A stretch of DNA of 13,483 nt, taken from Sanchytrium tribonematis (lineage: Eukaryota; Sanchytriomycota; Sanchytriomycetes; Sanchytriales; Sanchytriaceae). The notes under the pieces are model-generated. The model was given only the letters and a program-made list of their open reading frames with translations. It did not search any database and was not told the DNA's origin. The translations under genes and the position numbers were made by a program. The DNA is taken from contig JADGIG010000188.1 of the NCBI GenBank assembly GCA_018985235.1, positions 1 to 13,483 on the forward strand, read 5' to 3'. Below, piece after piece: positions 1 to 7,860 of the stretch (position 1 is the first letter of the stretch; each line of letters starts with the position of its first letter).

Positions 1-5
1 CTGCT

Positions 6-1319
6 TTATCCTCCCCAGCCTTTCCAATTCCCTATTTCCTTGTTATTAAGGAGGACCCCGCGTCTTAATCCGATGTTCTTTGGTATATTGTGGCCAACCC
101 ACCATCCCCAATTCTTCTGAATAAACCCAGTTGACACTCTCAAACTTTTCCAGAATTGTGCAGGATGCGAGAATCGAACACTAGTTCTCAGTTCGGTGCG
201 AGGCGCGTTGTCCGAAGTGTCTATGCCGCAGCTATTTGCCAGGTTTAACTTGGTATAAGAATAGGGGACTTTAAATTTATAAAAATTATCAAACAAAGAA
301 TCTATTGCATTTGTAATATTAGAATAATACGTATCAATATCCTGAATATCCTGATTGACATTTGAAAATTGATTTCTGAATAGAGTATCCATAACAAATT
401 GAGCAGCCATCTCATATTTATGTTTATACTGTGGATTATTTAAGTAATTAGTTGACCATCTTTTTATTGGGACATCTGTTGCGAATTGATCTGGAGGCGT
501 CAATTGGATATCAATGTAACAAAGCATGTGATCAAATGATTCTTGTGTAAAAGTAATTAATTCCTCGATAGATTTAATAAATGGAAGATCTTCCTTGATC
601 AGTACATGGTCATTTGACGTATTCTGCTGACTTCCCCTTCCAAGTCGAGTAATTCGACCTATTGAAGGCACTTGGAAATGATTATTCAATATGACGGCAC
701 GCATAAAGTCATTCCTAAAGTCATTACGAATAAAATCGCAATTTAAATCCCCAAAAACCATATCACTCCTTCTGACAAATTCGTTATCAAAATTGTCCAT
801 AATTCCGGGATCTGACTCGAAGCGGGGTGGTAGAAATACGGCAGATATAATATATTTTAGAATTCTGACTGTAATGGTATATTTGGATCTATTTAAAAGT
901 TGATAGAAATTCAACATTGGGTTTAAAAGATCTGGATGGACAGCTATAGCATTACCAGAAGTATATTTAGATTGATAATTGACAGCTTTAATTAATGGGC
1001 TTCAGGGTTCATATCCATCTCGAATATGCGTCTCAGAAACGGAACAAACTGAAATATTGTGATTAATGAAATCAGCCAGATCATTTAAATGTAATCGCAT
1101 GGACTGGATATTGAATAGTCTTTTATAATTAATAACAGGATGTATTTGCAGTAAATTACGTGGAATTGCGTAATTTGGAGAAAACAGGATCAATGGATTT
1201 GATCTCCAATTAAATTGATTTAAATCATTAAAATATGGTAGTTGCACCAGGTAATAATGTTGAAAAGGAATCCGGAGACCGTAGCGAGTAATAAATAGCT
1301 TGTGAGTGTCCAGTTGTTT
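6..1319 (-). pseudogene. broken ORF of unknown family (two open segments, one in-frame TGA)
   Basis: I do not recognise this protein. On the minus strand a frame is open from 1319 (no ATG; a TAA lies just upstream) to a TGA at 1004-1002. It continues in exactly the same phase for 332 more codons to a stop at 6-8. The sequence on both sides of the TGA looks coding, so a single ancestral gene of about 435 codons is likely. An internal ATG at 917 gives a 303-residue ORF. The product is rich in Asn, Phe, Ile and Asp, has no obvious signal peptide or membrane segment, and shows no catalytic motif I can name. The last 75 or so residues (Trp/Gly-rich) come from the GC-richer left edge and may be read-in from an inserted repeat rather than native protein. 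The gene follows another unknown minus-strand ORF across a 49-bp AT-rich gap, so the two may come from one transcription unit. A viral or mobile-element structural protein is possible but unproven. Confidence 0.4.
159..240 (-). repeat. weak tRNA-like segment, possible SINE head
   Basis: Read on the minus strand, this stretch has a B-box-like TGTTCGATTCT (consensus GGTTCGANTCC, mismatched at its first and last bases), about 40-45 bases after a poorer A-box-like TAGCTGCGGCAT. Between them is a GCGCC..CACCGAACTGAG stretch that resembles a decayed anticodon arm. Positions 1-240 are visibly more GC-rich than the AT-rich DNA to the right, which fits a separate insertion. The T-arm does not pair well and there is no convincing acceptor stem, so this is not a functional tRNA gene. 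A tRNA-derived SINE fragment, inserted into the end of the neighbouring minus-strand ORF, is the inference. Chance resemblance is possible. Confidence 0.22.
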
Positions 1320-1368
1320 TTAAAACTTTTTATTTTGTTTTGATTTTATTTTAGATACAACTGGGTTG

Positions 1369-2247
1369 TTATTGTTGAGTAGTATTACTCGGCTCAATAT
1401 TTGCAATTTGTGCAGGTGAATTATATGCTTGTGGGTGTCTAATTTGATTTAAAACATTTCCATCTGTGTTTTCTAAAACCAAGTTGGTATTTGAATTAAT
1501 TACACCAATATTTCTTTCAAATTCAGTAATTAATGATTGAATTTCATTGAAATGGGTACTCAGGGCATGTTTATCAGAATAGAGCATCTCTCCAAACTCG
1601 CAATTAATGACATGTTTTATCAAGTGTCGGTGGATGTTGCGAATTTGTGGTTCATCCGAGGCATATCGTTTTTCAATTTCATTGCGTAGCACATCAAATA
1701 GAAACATTGAATAAACACCTCGACTCATTTCATTGTGACAGTATTCTTTTAAGAATTGAACTTCTTTGGAAATGGAGAAATGGCCAAATAAATTGTCATT
1801 CAAATGAAGAGAGAAGTTGTTAAACTTTATAAAAAATTTGGCATGTTCTGCCAAATTACGAACTGCAATTAGCTCATACACATGCACTGGCACATAGGCA
1901 TCAGTCATTTCTTCTGATCTAAAATTAGAGGGAATATTGAAATCACAGAGGAAGAAAGTGGAATAATAACAGGGAATCTTAATAAATTCTCATTGATATG
2001 CAAACATTTCTCTGAACATTGCACCAATAATTCCGGGATGAATAGGTGTGGGACTCACCAAATGCAGAAAATAGCTTTCAACAGGGTAAGTAGCACCAAA
2101 ACCAGTAAAAGAAATGTATTCTTCCTCTTCAGCGTTTGAGCTAATGGAACTTAAACCACCAAAGGCGGGATTTCTATCAATAAATTGTTGATAAGTGAAA
2201 TTTTGAAAATGGAATTCTGTGTCTAAAGTGTTAGTAGATTGAAACAT
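1369..2247 (-). pseudogene. broken ORF of unknown family (in-frame TGA at 1992-1990)
   Basis: I do not recognise this protein. Starting at an ATG at 2247-2245, a minus-strand frame runs 85 codons to a TGA at 1992-1990. It then stays open in the same phase for 206 more codons to a TAA at 1369. The second segment has its own ATG at 1908, giving a 179-residue ORF with no defect of its own. The N-terminal part has an acidic EEEE stretch. The remainder is predicted mostly helical from its Leu, Glu and His pattern (heptad-like around the segment ending near 1500). No signal peptide or membrane helix is evident. The upstream frame continues past 2247 only as antisense of retroelement copy A, so the true 5' end was probably lost where that fragment joined. 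The stretch around 1909-1960 ends in TTTTAG after a pyrimidine-rich run, so a small intron hiding the TGA cannot be excluded, although that stretch also reads as protein. Confidence 0.4.
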
Positions 2248-2686
2248 GAGACACCTGAAGAGAGACTGTCCAAAATTGATTAACAAGAACAAACAACACA
2301 ACAAGAAAGAAGATCCAATGGAGATGGATTTGGTACAGTCCACTGTACATAGCATTATTGCGCAAAAAACTCGACCAAATTTATTAGTGAAAATCCAGGA
2401 TCAAGAATTTAAGGCTTTATTAGACACAGGAAGCTCTGTATCCTTTATTTTCCGGTACAACAATATCTAAATTAAAAGAAGTAGATATGAGTGACTGTAC
2501 TAGACCATTCTTGGGTTTTGGTGGAAATGAAGTTTTAGTCAAACAAGAATGTAAAATTAAACTGGAATTAACTGGTTTCAGTCCCACTATGCTTTCCACC
2601 AGGAAACTATATGTGGCTGATAACATGAAAGTGGATCTATTATTAGGAACTGATTTTATGGAGAGTATGCAAATCTTGATTTGACA
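2246..2686 (+). pseudogene. gag 3' end and aspartic protease (copy A)
   Basis: The first codons give a RHLKRDCPK motif, the second half of a CCHC zinc knuckle whose first two Cys lie beyond the left border. The protease follows: FKALLDTGSS carries the catalytic DTG(S) loop, and about 80 residues later a DLLLGTDFM motif matches the hydrophobic-hydrophobic-Gly flap partner of retroviral-type proteases. The two halves are in different frames (one ends at 2470, the next is read from about 2453 to 2684), so one frameshift separates the active-site loop from the second motif. In the family this enzyme matures Gag-Pol inside particles. This copy cannot make a complete protease. Confidence 0.7.
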
Positions 2687-3541
2687 AATAAGGAAATCAA
2701 ATATGCTGATTTCAGTTACAAGTATGGAACACTAACTCATCTGATTCCCTCTTTATAAATGTACGATGATGATGATAAATTACAGATTTTAAATGTGCAG
2801 CAGGAGACAATTTTAGAATCTGATTCTGATGGTAAAAATGAATTACCACCAGAACCAATCATTCCTGCCAGCCCTTGTTTTAATGAAAAACGAAGACAAG
2901 CATACAAGACAATGGTAACAGAGTATTAGAAATTCATTGAAAGGAAACCAACATACATCAAGGATTACATTTTTACAAATGAATTGATTAGGGAAGTCCC
3001 AAAGAGAATTGTGAAACCATATGGGATTCCTATTAAACTTATGAAGAAAGTGAAGAAGAAGATCAAAAAGATGATAAAAGAAGGAATATTGAAAGAAGTT
3101 AGTGGCGCATCCCACATGGTTCCAGGATTCTTTGCGGTGAAACCCAATGGAGAATCACGGTTGTTAATGAATGCCAGGTATTTAAACCGATTTTTGGCTG
3201 GAAGATCAGTCCACATTCCCACCATAAACGAACTATTGTACAGAATTACAAGATGTATGATTTCCACAGCAATTGATCTCACAAAGGTCAGAATTGATGA
3301 GTCATTTGCCAAATTTGTAAACATTACATTACCATTTGGGATACAGATATTTAAGAATGCCCCAAGGATTGTGCACTTCAGTGGAGGCATTCCAGGAAAT
3401 AATGCAAAGTCTTATTGGACATTTACACTTTGTGTTAATTTACTTGGATGATATTTTGATTCTATCCGAATCTGCTTTATTTGCTCACAATGCTCGAATC
3501 AATTTTAAGAAAAGCCAATTCGTAACAAATTCATTGAAGTA
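2687..3541 (+). pseudogene. reverse transcriptase fragment, Ty3/gypsy-like (copy A)
   Basis: After a degenerate linker containing stops (including a TAG near 2928), a Lys-rich helix leads into EGILKEV, then FAVKPNGESRLLMNAR, which corresponds to RT motifs 1 and 2 (Lys and Arg of the fingers). AIDLT follows where the first catalytic Asp is expected, then LPFG. The frame then shifts: from about 3336 the other frame gives MPQGLCTS and LIYLDDILI, with the catalytic YLDD at 3441-3452. The residues between AIDLT and LPFG are shortened and scrambled. The fragment stops after a FKKSQF segment, before the thumb and RNase H. In the family this polymerase copies element RNA into DNA in particles. This copy is inactive. 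Confidence 0.8.
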
Positions 3542-3548
3542 AAGAAGA

Positions 3549-4223
3549 ATGACATTAATAAATACTTTGGATAACATGCCAGACAATACTATTTCGGAAT
3601 CTAGTCAAAAATGCATTATTGAATATAAATTTAATGAAAATGAGGTTTCTTTCTCAACTTGGCACGAAGGTTTCTTGAGTCTTACGCAGGCACTTGCTGT
3701 ACCGCAAACAATGTACTTTAGAGAATTGATGAAGAATCTGAGCCAGCAGCATGTGAGCTACGCTATGAGCGTACTCACATTTGTGAGATTTTTAACATCT
3801 AGATATGTTCTTGATGTTAAACCTGTCGATTTTTATCAAATGAAACAAGGTAGTAGCTCTGTGGAAGTCTATGTAGATAAATTGCAAAGATGCTCCACAA
3901 TTGCTGGAATTAAAGAAGATGACTTGATTGACCATTGTGAGGCAAGTCTTCGTGATGAGATTTCAATTGTGTTGATTTCATCACAGTTTGGAAGCTGGGT
4001 GGCTGCCAAAAGAGCAGCTTTGGATATTGAGAAGAGATTAGGCAACAAAGAAAAACAATCCAGTGGTAATGGATATTGCTTCCATTGCAAGATCACTGGC
4101 CATTTTACTCCAAACTGTCCAATCAAGAACAAAGTGTGCTCAAAATGCAAGGTTAAAGGACATATGCCAAAGATTGTCCTCAAAAAGATCCTGATCAAGA
4201 ATGAGAGAGATCCAGAGATGTGA
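3549..4223 (+). pseudogene. gag-like protein with CCHC zinc knuckles (copy B)
   Basis: A 224-codon ORF begins with ATG. Residues about 25-165 form a helical capsid-like region with the KQGSSSVEVYVDKLQRC pattern typical of retrotransposon gag (a turn before 'sVeeYv.kf'). Residues 177-190 are a complete CX2CX4HX4C knuckle (CFHCKITGHFTPNC). A second knuckle starts at residue 197, but its last Cys is missing: residue 210 is Val because the frame slips just before it, and the neighbouring frame holds the expected Cys-Pro. The frame therefore ends in a non-native tail. In the family Gag packages element RNA and builds the particle. This is the best-preserved long ORF of the retroelement, but the slipped knuckle and the dead pol downstream argue against function. 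Confidence 0.72.
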
Positions 4224-4414
4224 CAGTGAACAACATTCAAAATGATACTGATACAGTAAATATCAGTTCCAATTATTTAGATGTTCATTTTGATCAAATT
4301 GCTTTTAAAACTTTGCTTGACACTGGTGCTGATTGTTCCTGTGTAAATGAGTCTTTTGCAAAAGCAATAGAAAGACGAATTATACCTGCTGATGCTAATT
4401 TATACCGTATTTGA
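4224..4414 (+). pseudogene. aspartic protease fragment (copy B)
   Basis: The open frame has no ATG and starts just after the gag stop. It contains AFKTLLDTGADCSCV, the catalytic DTG(A) loop of a retropepsin, about 28 residues in, then a short following segment. The frame stops at 4412-4414. The second half of the protease (flap and Gly-containing motif) is missing, and the sequence jumps within about 10 bp into an RT segment in another frame, so a deletion joins PR to RT here. Gag and PR are adjacent, as expected for a Gag-Pol arrangement. Confidence 0.65.
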
Positions 4415-4609
4415 TTACAAAACTGGTTTTAATCAGATCCAAGTAACGCCAGAGACGTCAATAATTACATCGTATGTCACTAGCAAGTCGCAGTATTACA
4501 GTGATGGGCTCGGTCAAGGATTGAAGCAATCCTGTGGTCTGTTTCAACACACGACATCCCAGTTGACATCTGAAATCGAGAATCTAGCTCACTATATTGA
4601 TGATGGGTA
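4398..4609 (+). pseudogene. reverse transcriptase remnant around YIDD (copy B)
   Basis: The frame reads FDYKTGFNQIQV, matching the RT motif with the first catalytic Asp followed by the 'sGfhQI.v' segment. It then has LGQGLKQS, corresponding to the degenerated 'mPqGL..s' motif, and ends in AHYIDDG, where YIDD at 4593-4604 is the catalytic YxDD box. The spacing is short, and the whole fingers region upstream is absent compared with copy A. A TAA follows immediately. The combination of three RT motifs in the right order makes the call solid although each is degenerate. Confidence 0.65.
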
Positions 4610-4810
4610 ATGATTTACAAATTTCTTGGAGGCAATGAAGTACTTATCAAATCAGACAATGAAGTAGCCATTTATCTATTAAACGGCCAAGGAAGGAAAA
4701 AATCTCCAAAAATCTACAGATGGAATGAATCTATTCAGAAATATTCATATTCCGCAGTCCACATCAGTGGCAAGTCAAACAGCATTGCGGACATACTCTC
4801 TAGATCACAT
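4610..4810 (+). pseudogene. RNase H C-terminal fragment (copy B)
   Basis: The reading frame contains VLIKSDNEVAIYLLN, which corresponds to the RNase H 'v.tDh..L.yLl' strand carrying a catalytic Asp. A Lys/Ser stretch and 'RWNESIQKYSYSAVHISGK' follow, then SIADILSRS, the well-known 'pG..N.vADaLSR' end of Ty3/gypsy RNase H. The N-terminal catalytic residues are absent because of the deletion after YIDD. The frame slips near 4808, immediately after LSRS, into the PHD/integrase frame. In the family this domain degrades the RNA template. Confidence 0.72.
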
Positions 4811-5783
4811 GGAGAATGCTGCTGGAGTAGATGATTACCAGAATTTGGGCATTAACCAAGTGGAGACACGATCCAAGAAAAGAGCTAGAATGGAGGAGGA
4901 AAAGGATACTGACATTGTACCAGAACCAGCAGCAGCACCTGTAGTGGATCGTCGACGTGATTTAGCTAAATGCCATTGCAATTTGAATTTATCTGATAAA
5001 TTGCTCAAATGTATCAGATGTGGATTGGGTACTCATTTGACATGTATTGGATGGTTAAATACAGTAGATGCATTTCAATGCAAGTCTTGCATGGATTTGA
5101 TGATCAATCCAGGGGCAGTTGATTCAAAACAGGAGCAGCAACTTTTAAAAAAAGCACATTTATCTCATCCAGGAATACACGGCATGAGAATCCTACTTAA
5201 GAACTATAAATGGCCAGGTAGGGGCAAGGATATTATCAGCAAAGTGACTCAGTGTCGGTATTGTAAACAAAAGATGCCACCCAAAATGAGTGATTTGCAA
5301 TTAAGATTGCCAAAATACGTCAGTCACTACTGTGGGTTAGATTTAATGAGCATAAATGATGACCAAATAGATTATAGATACTTGGTATGTGTGTGAGAGT
5401 ACGTGACAGGTGCCATATCAATTTACCCAACAATTACAAAAGAGCCCAAGGAAGTACTAGCGGGTTTATTAAAGTATGTAGCAGCATATGGACCAATGGC
5501 AGTATTGTGTGCTGATAATGGTAATGAGTTTAAGGGGTTATTTGCAAGATATTGCAAACAAATGAAAATTGTGATTCAGACGATAACCAGCAAAATACAC
5601 CTTGAAAATGGCTATGCAGAATCAGCAGTGGCCTTGGCAAAGACGAATATAAGAATGGCAAGATTGGATATCCAGATTCACCATTCGGAACAATTGTGGA
5701 ATTGGCAAATACTTGGTTCAATGCAAATCCAAAAAGTAGCACGTGTATTTCCCCAATTTGACATTGACATCTGGCATGATTGA
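4804..5783 (+). pseudogene. integrase with an N-terminal PHD finger (copy B)
   Basis: Domains in order: a linker with a basic SKKRAR cluster at about 4873-4890 (a possible nuclear localisation signal) and an acidic stretch; a C4HC3 PHD-type finger at 4971-5090 (CHC, then CIRC, TH, C, and a final CKSC, with a Trp after the His/Cys pair); the HHCC zinc domain of integrase (HLSHPG...KWPGRG...CRYC) to about 5265; and the catalytic core. The core shows an Asp in CGLDLM, an Asp in CADNGNEF about 57 residues later, and a Glu in NGYAES 35 residues after that, a DDE triad. A TGA at 5394-5396 interrupts the core in frame, and the end shifts frame near 5700, where the other frame has a WFNANPKSST..SP segment typical of the integrase end. 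In the family this inserts element DNA. The PHD finger is an unusual addition. Confidence 0.78.
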
Positions 5784-6854
5784 GAGTGGTAGTAGTGGAT
5801 CTACAATGGGACCTCGGCCACCTGCTATTAAGTTGAGGGGTGGATGAACATTATGTGGTTCTCAGGATGCTTGTACGCATTACTAGGAGGCGGGTGATCG
5901 GTATGTTGGTAGGTTTCTTTCCGGTTTGCCAAATCACAATGAGGAGTTTGCGATGTTGCCCCCTGAATTTGATGAAGAAATGGACACTGATGAAATTAGA
6001 AGTGCCATCGAAATGACTTTTAGTAACTTGGCTCCTTCACAATATCACATGGCACAGTTTTTATTGGCTTCTTTGGATTATCATAGTGGATATATATTTG
6101 CAAATTTTCATTCAAATCATTTATTGTTCAACAATCCTTTATTTAAAGATCCAGAAATGATGCAGCATCTTAAATCCCATGTCAATATTCATAATTTTAC
6201 TTCTCCCAAATTAAATGCAGCTGGTATTCTTCCTTTTGCAAATGTACTTTATCAATTAGCAGGATTGACAGCAGCTGTCAATAATATTGGGAGTATTGGT
6301 GATGCTGCACAACAGACTGTAAATGGTGTGGTTGAGGAGTTAGAGCAGAATTCTGTTCAAATGAATGTTGTGACGTATGATTATTTAAATAGTAGCTTGA
6401 GGGATGTAGTGGATGTAGCCATTAGAAATGCATTAGATGATAGTAGACTTACTCCAAATGCTCCACCTATTGAAACTGAACAACCGGAAACTACACAAGA
6501 TTCGAATGGGCATATTATTTATTCACACAATAATCGACTCAATTTGTTGCCTGCAAACTACAAAATACCATCAACTACTGTGCCAAATGTATTGCACTTG
6601 TATTTTCATGTGAAAAACGTAATGGTATCCCTTCACTTCGAATTATTACTCCTGACGATTTCAATGTCAAAAATTACAGGAAAAGAATATCTGAACTAAA
6701 AAGATTGGTTAGAAAAGTTATAGTTGATATTACATTGCAACCTGATATTCGTGAGATAAACGAAATGTGGAATAATGCCATTGTGACATATGGAATTCAA
6801 ATGACAAGCAGAAGAACAACGCAGATGACTTGGACTGCAAATTCGTTGATTTAA
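5784..6854 (+). pseudogene. Crypton-like tyrosine recombinase, C-terminal part (YR copy 1)
   Basis: Just after the integrase end the frame reads SSGSTMGPRPPAIKLRGGW, then, after small slips, QDACTHY, a TAG at 5884-5886, EAGDRYVGRFLSGLP and FAMLPPEF. These match the box around the active Tyr and the C-terminal region of a eukaryotic tyrosine recombinase family, also present as copy 2 (8870-10013). The candidate nucleophile Tyr of QDTY is Cys here. The following ORF (first ATG at 5953, stop 6697-6699) is a C-terminal region of about 250 residues with FLLASL, then LPANYKIPS. It continues in another frame as GIPSLRIITPDDF and ends with MTWTANSLI at 6854. LPANYKIPS and MTW have direct counterparts in copy 2. 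The N-terminal core is absent, so this is a 5'-truncated relic. Family membership comes from remembered motif patterns and needs a search. Confidence 0.62.
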
Positions 6855-6967
6855 AATGTTAGTAAATGATTATTTTAAGAGTATTTGGGCCCGAGTAACT
6901 TTGTATTATCCTAATATTACACAAATGCTTGACTAAAAACCATTAAAATTACACAAGAATAATTGAA

Positions 6968-7033
6968 TTTGTCGGACATTTTGTCCTACGATTTTTGTGT
7001 AACTGGTGACTTTGTCCGACAAAAGACGGACAC
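6968..7033. repeat. cluster of inverted TGTCCG-type repeats
   Basis: TTTGTCGGACA at 6968-6978 and TGTCCGACAAA at 7013-7023 are a perfect 11-bp inverted repeat. Each arm also pairs locally: GTCGGACA-TTT-TGTCCTAC at 6971-6989 (one mismatch) and TGTCCG-ACAAAAGA-CGGACA at 7013-7032 (perfect 6-bp arms, 8-base spacer). The cluster starts 114 bp after the stop of YR copy 1. Short inverted arms around a 6-8 base spacer are the general form of tyrosine-recombinase core sites, but an LTR U3 end or a protein-binding array would fit as well. Confidence 0.5.
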
Positions 7034-7042
7034 TTAAGACTA

Positions 7043-7093
7043 CATAAATAGAAGCAGATCCCCAGAAGAGAACGAAAACAGATTATGAATAAA
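7043..7093 (+). promoter_or_regulatory. TATA-like box followed by AATAAA
   Basis: A cataaatag at 7043-7051 resembles a TATA box, and AATAAA at 7088-7093 matches a polyadenylation signal. The close pairing is typical of LTR R regions in compact retroelements, but it could be chance in AT-rich DNA. Confidence 0.25.
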
Positions 7094-7231
7094 CACGTTA
7101 TTGAATATGGGTGATGATGCTAACAGATGCATACTGAAACATTGCAAGAGTTATCGAAATAGTTTGAATTTTTACTATTTTGAATTCATACTAATTGAAT
7201 GTAGTTTTTGGCCATTAAAAGATTTGTTCCT

Positions 7232-7711
7232 TCATAGTAGGGATCTTCTCGCTGGTTTTTCTTTTCCCACTTGTAAAACCTCTTTTGGAATTTTTGACTT
7301 AAAGTTGTTTGAAGTTTCTGAATTCAAATTGATAGGTAGTTCATAAGCTTCACAAAAATTTTGAACATCGCCCTTGATATAATTATAATTCAATACAGAT
7401 GAGCAAAATTTTATTAAGTCGTCAGTGTCAAAATTGCATTTGTGAAAAAATTTCAATACGTTAAAATTTATAATTTAATATATTGTTTGAATCAAATTGA
7501 CATTCTTTCTTGCTAATGCCGTGGTTTTTCCTACAAGATGATTTTGACTATTGTTGACAATTATAGTGCGCATTCTTATGACACCTTCATTTAAATCTAG
7601 TTTGAATCGTATTAAAAGTGCATTTCTTCCACCCAATTTAACGTCGCAACATTCAAACCCTTGATGCCGGATTATTTTACTCTTTGAAGTGTAGATATAT
7701 GAAAATGTATA
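7232..7711 (-). pseudogene. broken ORF of unknown family
   Basis: I do not recognise this protein. On the minus strand a frame is open from 7711 to a TAA at 7477-7475. It continues in the same phase to a stop at 7232-7234, for about 158 codons in total. The first half contains a Cys-Cys pair (GFECCDVKLGGRN) and alternating hydrophobic residues that suggest beta strands. The second half is helical and acidic (NFDTDDLIKFCSSVL, then DVQNFCEAYELP). The single TAA lies in a very AT-rich stretch and could be a later mutation. There is no ATG near the start, so the 5' end is missing. It lies between the two convergent YR copies and may be cargo, or part of another relic. Confidence 0.35.
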
Positions 7712-7860
7712 TCAATGATTAAATGAAAGCATTAGATATATTAACAAGAGAGGTCAACTTTAAACAAACAAATTTTAGATCAACCATATGAAATCAATTA
7801 TAATATTCCAGAATCGTTAGATGAAGAGTCAAAATACCCGTGCACATTCATCAAGTAACT
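7712..7860. other. AT-rich spacer, no gene seen
   Basis: Only short frames with frequent stops occur here on both strands. A short plus-strand open stretch around 7790-7850 (DQPYEINYNIPESLDEE) may belong to the relic that follows, but I cannot support it. Confidence 0.3.

Larger units (their letters stand above)
2246..3541 (+). mobile_element. retroelement copy A, truncated at both ends (gag end - protease - RT)
   Basis: A Ty3/gypsy-like fragment with domains in the expected order: the last half of a gag zinc knuckle, a DTGS aspartic protease, a linker, and a reverse transcriptase ending shortly after the YLDD motif. The left border falls inside the knuckle, directly against a minus-strand ORF of unrelated origin. 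The right border falls where the RT should continue into its thumb region, and the gag of copy B begins within about 10 bp. Several stops and frame changes (near 2450, 2688, 2928 and 3300-3340) show it is dead. No LTR is visible at either border. Confidence 0.75.
3542..5783 (+). mobile_element. retroelement copy B (gag - PR - deleted RT - RH - PHD - INT)
   Basis: A second Ty3/gypsy-like copy follows copy A head to tail. Its gag is nearly whole and its protease has the DTGA loop, but large internal deletions remove the RT fingers and then the RT thumb and RNase H N-terminus. The order gag, protease, RT, RNase H, integrase is that of Ty3/gypsy elements. The protease and knuckle sequences differ clearly from copy A, so A and B are probably members of different subfamilies rather than a simple duplication. 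The right border runs straight into a tyrosine recombinase reading frame. No LTRs are seen. Confidence 0.75.
6855..7231. other. gene-free stretch with inverted repeats and a TATA/AATAAA pair
   Basis: There is no convincing coding frame. A short ORF from about 7101 overlaps the better minus-strand frame at its right end. The stretch contains an inverted-repeat cluster (6968-7033), a TATA-like cataaata at 7043-7050, and an AATAAA at 7088-7093, about 40-45 bp apart. This spacing resembles the TATA-to-polyadenylation layout of a compact LTR. I cannot find a second copy of this sequence in the window, so an LTR remains a guess. Confidence 0.35.

Noticed and set aside
159-240. A functional tRNA gene on the minus strand
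   Set aside because: The T-arm does not pair, there is no acceptor stem, and the A-box is poor. At most it is a SINE-type relic.
691-903. Plus-strand ORF opposite the first unknown gene
   Set aside because: It is antisense of a longer minus-strand frame with better coding character, and has no motif.
1990-1992. TGA recoding (selenocysteine or a variant code) in the minus-strand ORFs
   Set aside because: TGG is used for Trp elsewhere in the same frames, no SECIS-like structure was noticed, and the neighbourhood is full of pseudogenes, so simple nonsense mutation is more likely.
2248-2355. Hydrophobic N-terminal extension of the minus-strand ORF, resembling a signal peptide
   Set aside because: It is the antisense of the retroelement gag/protease region (copy A) and is not native to the minus-strand gene.
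2843-3390. Two minus-strand hydrophobic ORFs over the RT
   Set aside because: They are antisense shadows of the reverse transcriptase, whose motifs are clear on the plus strand.
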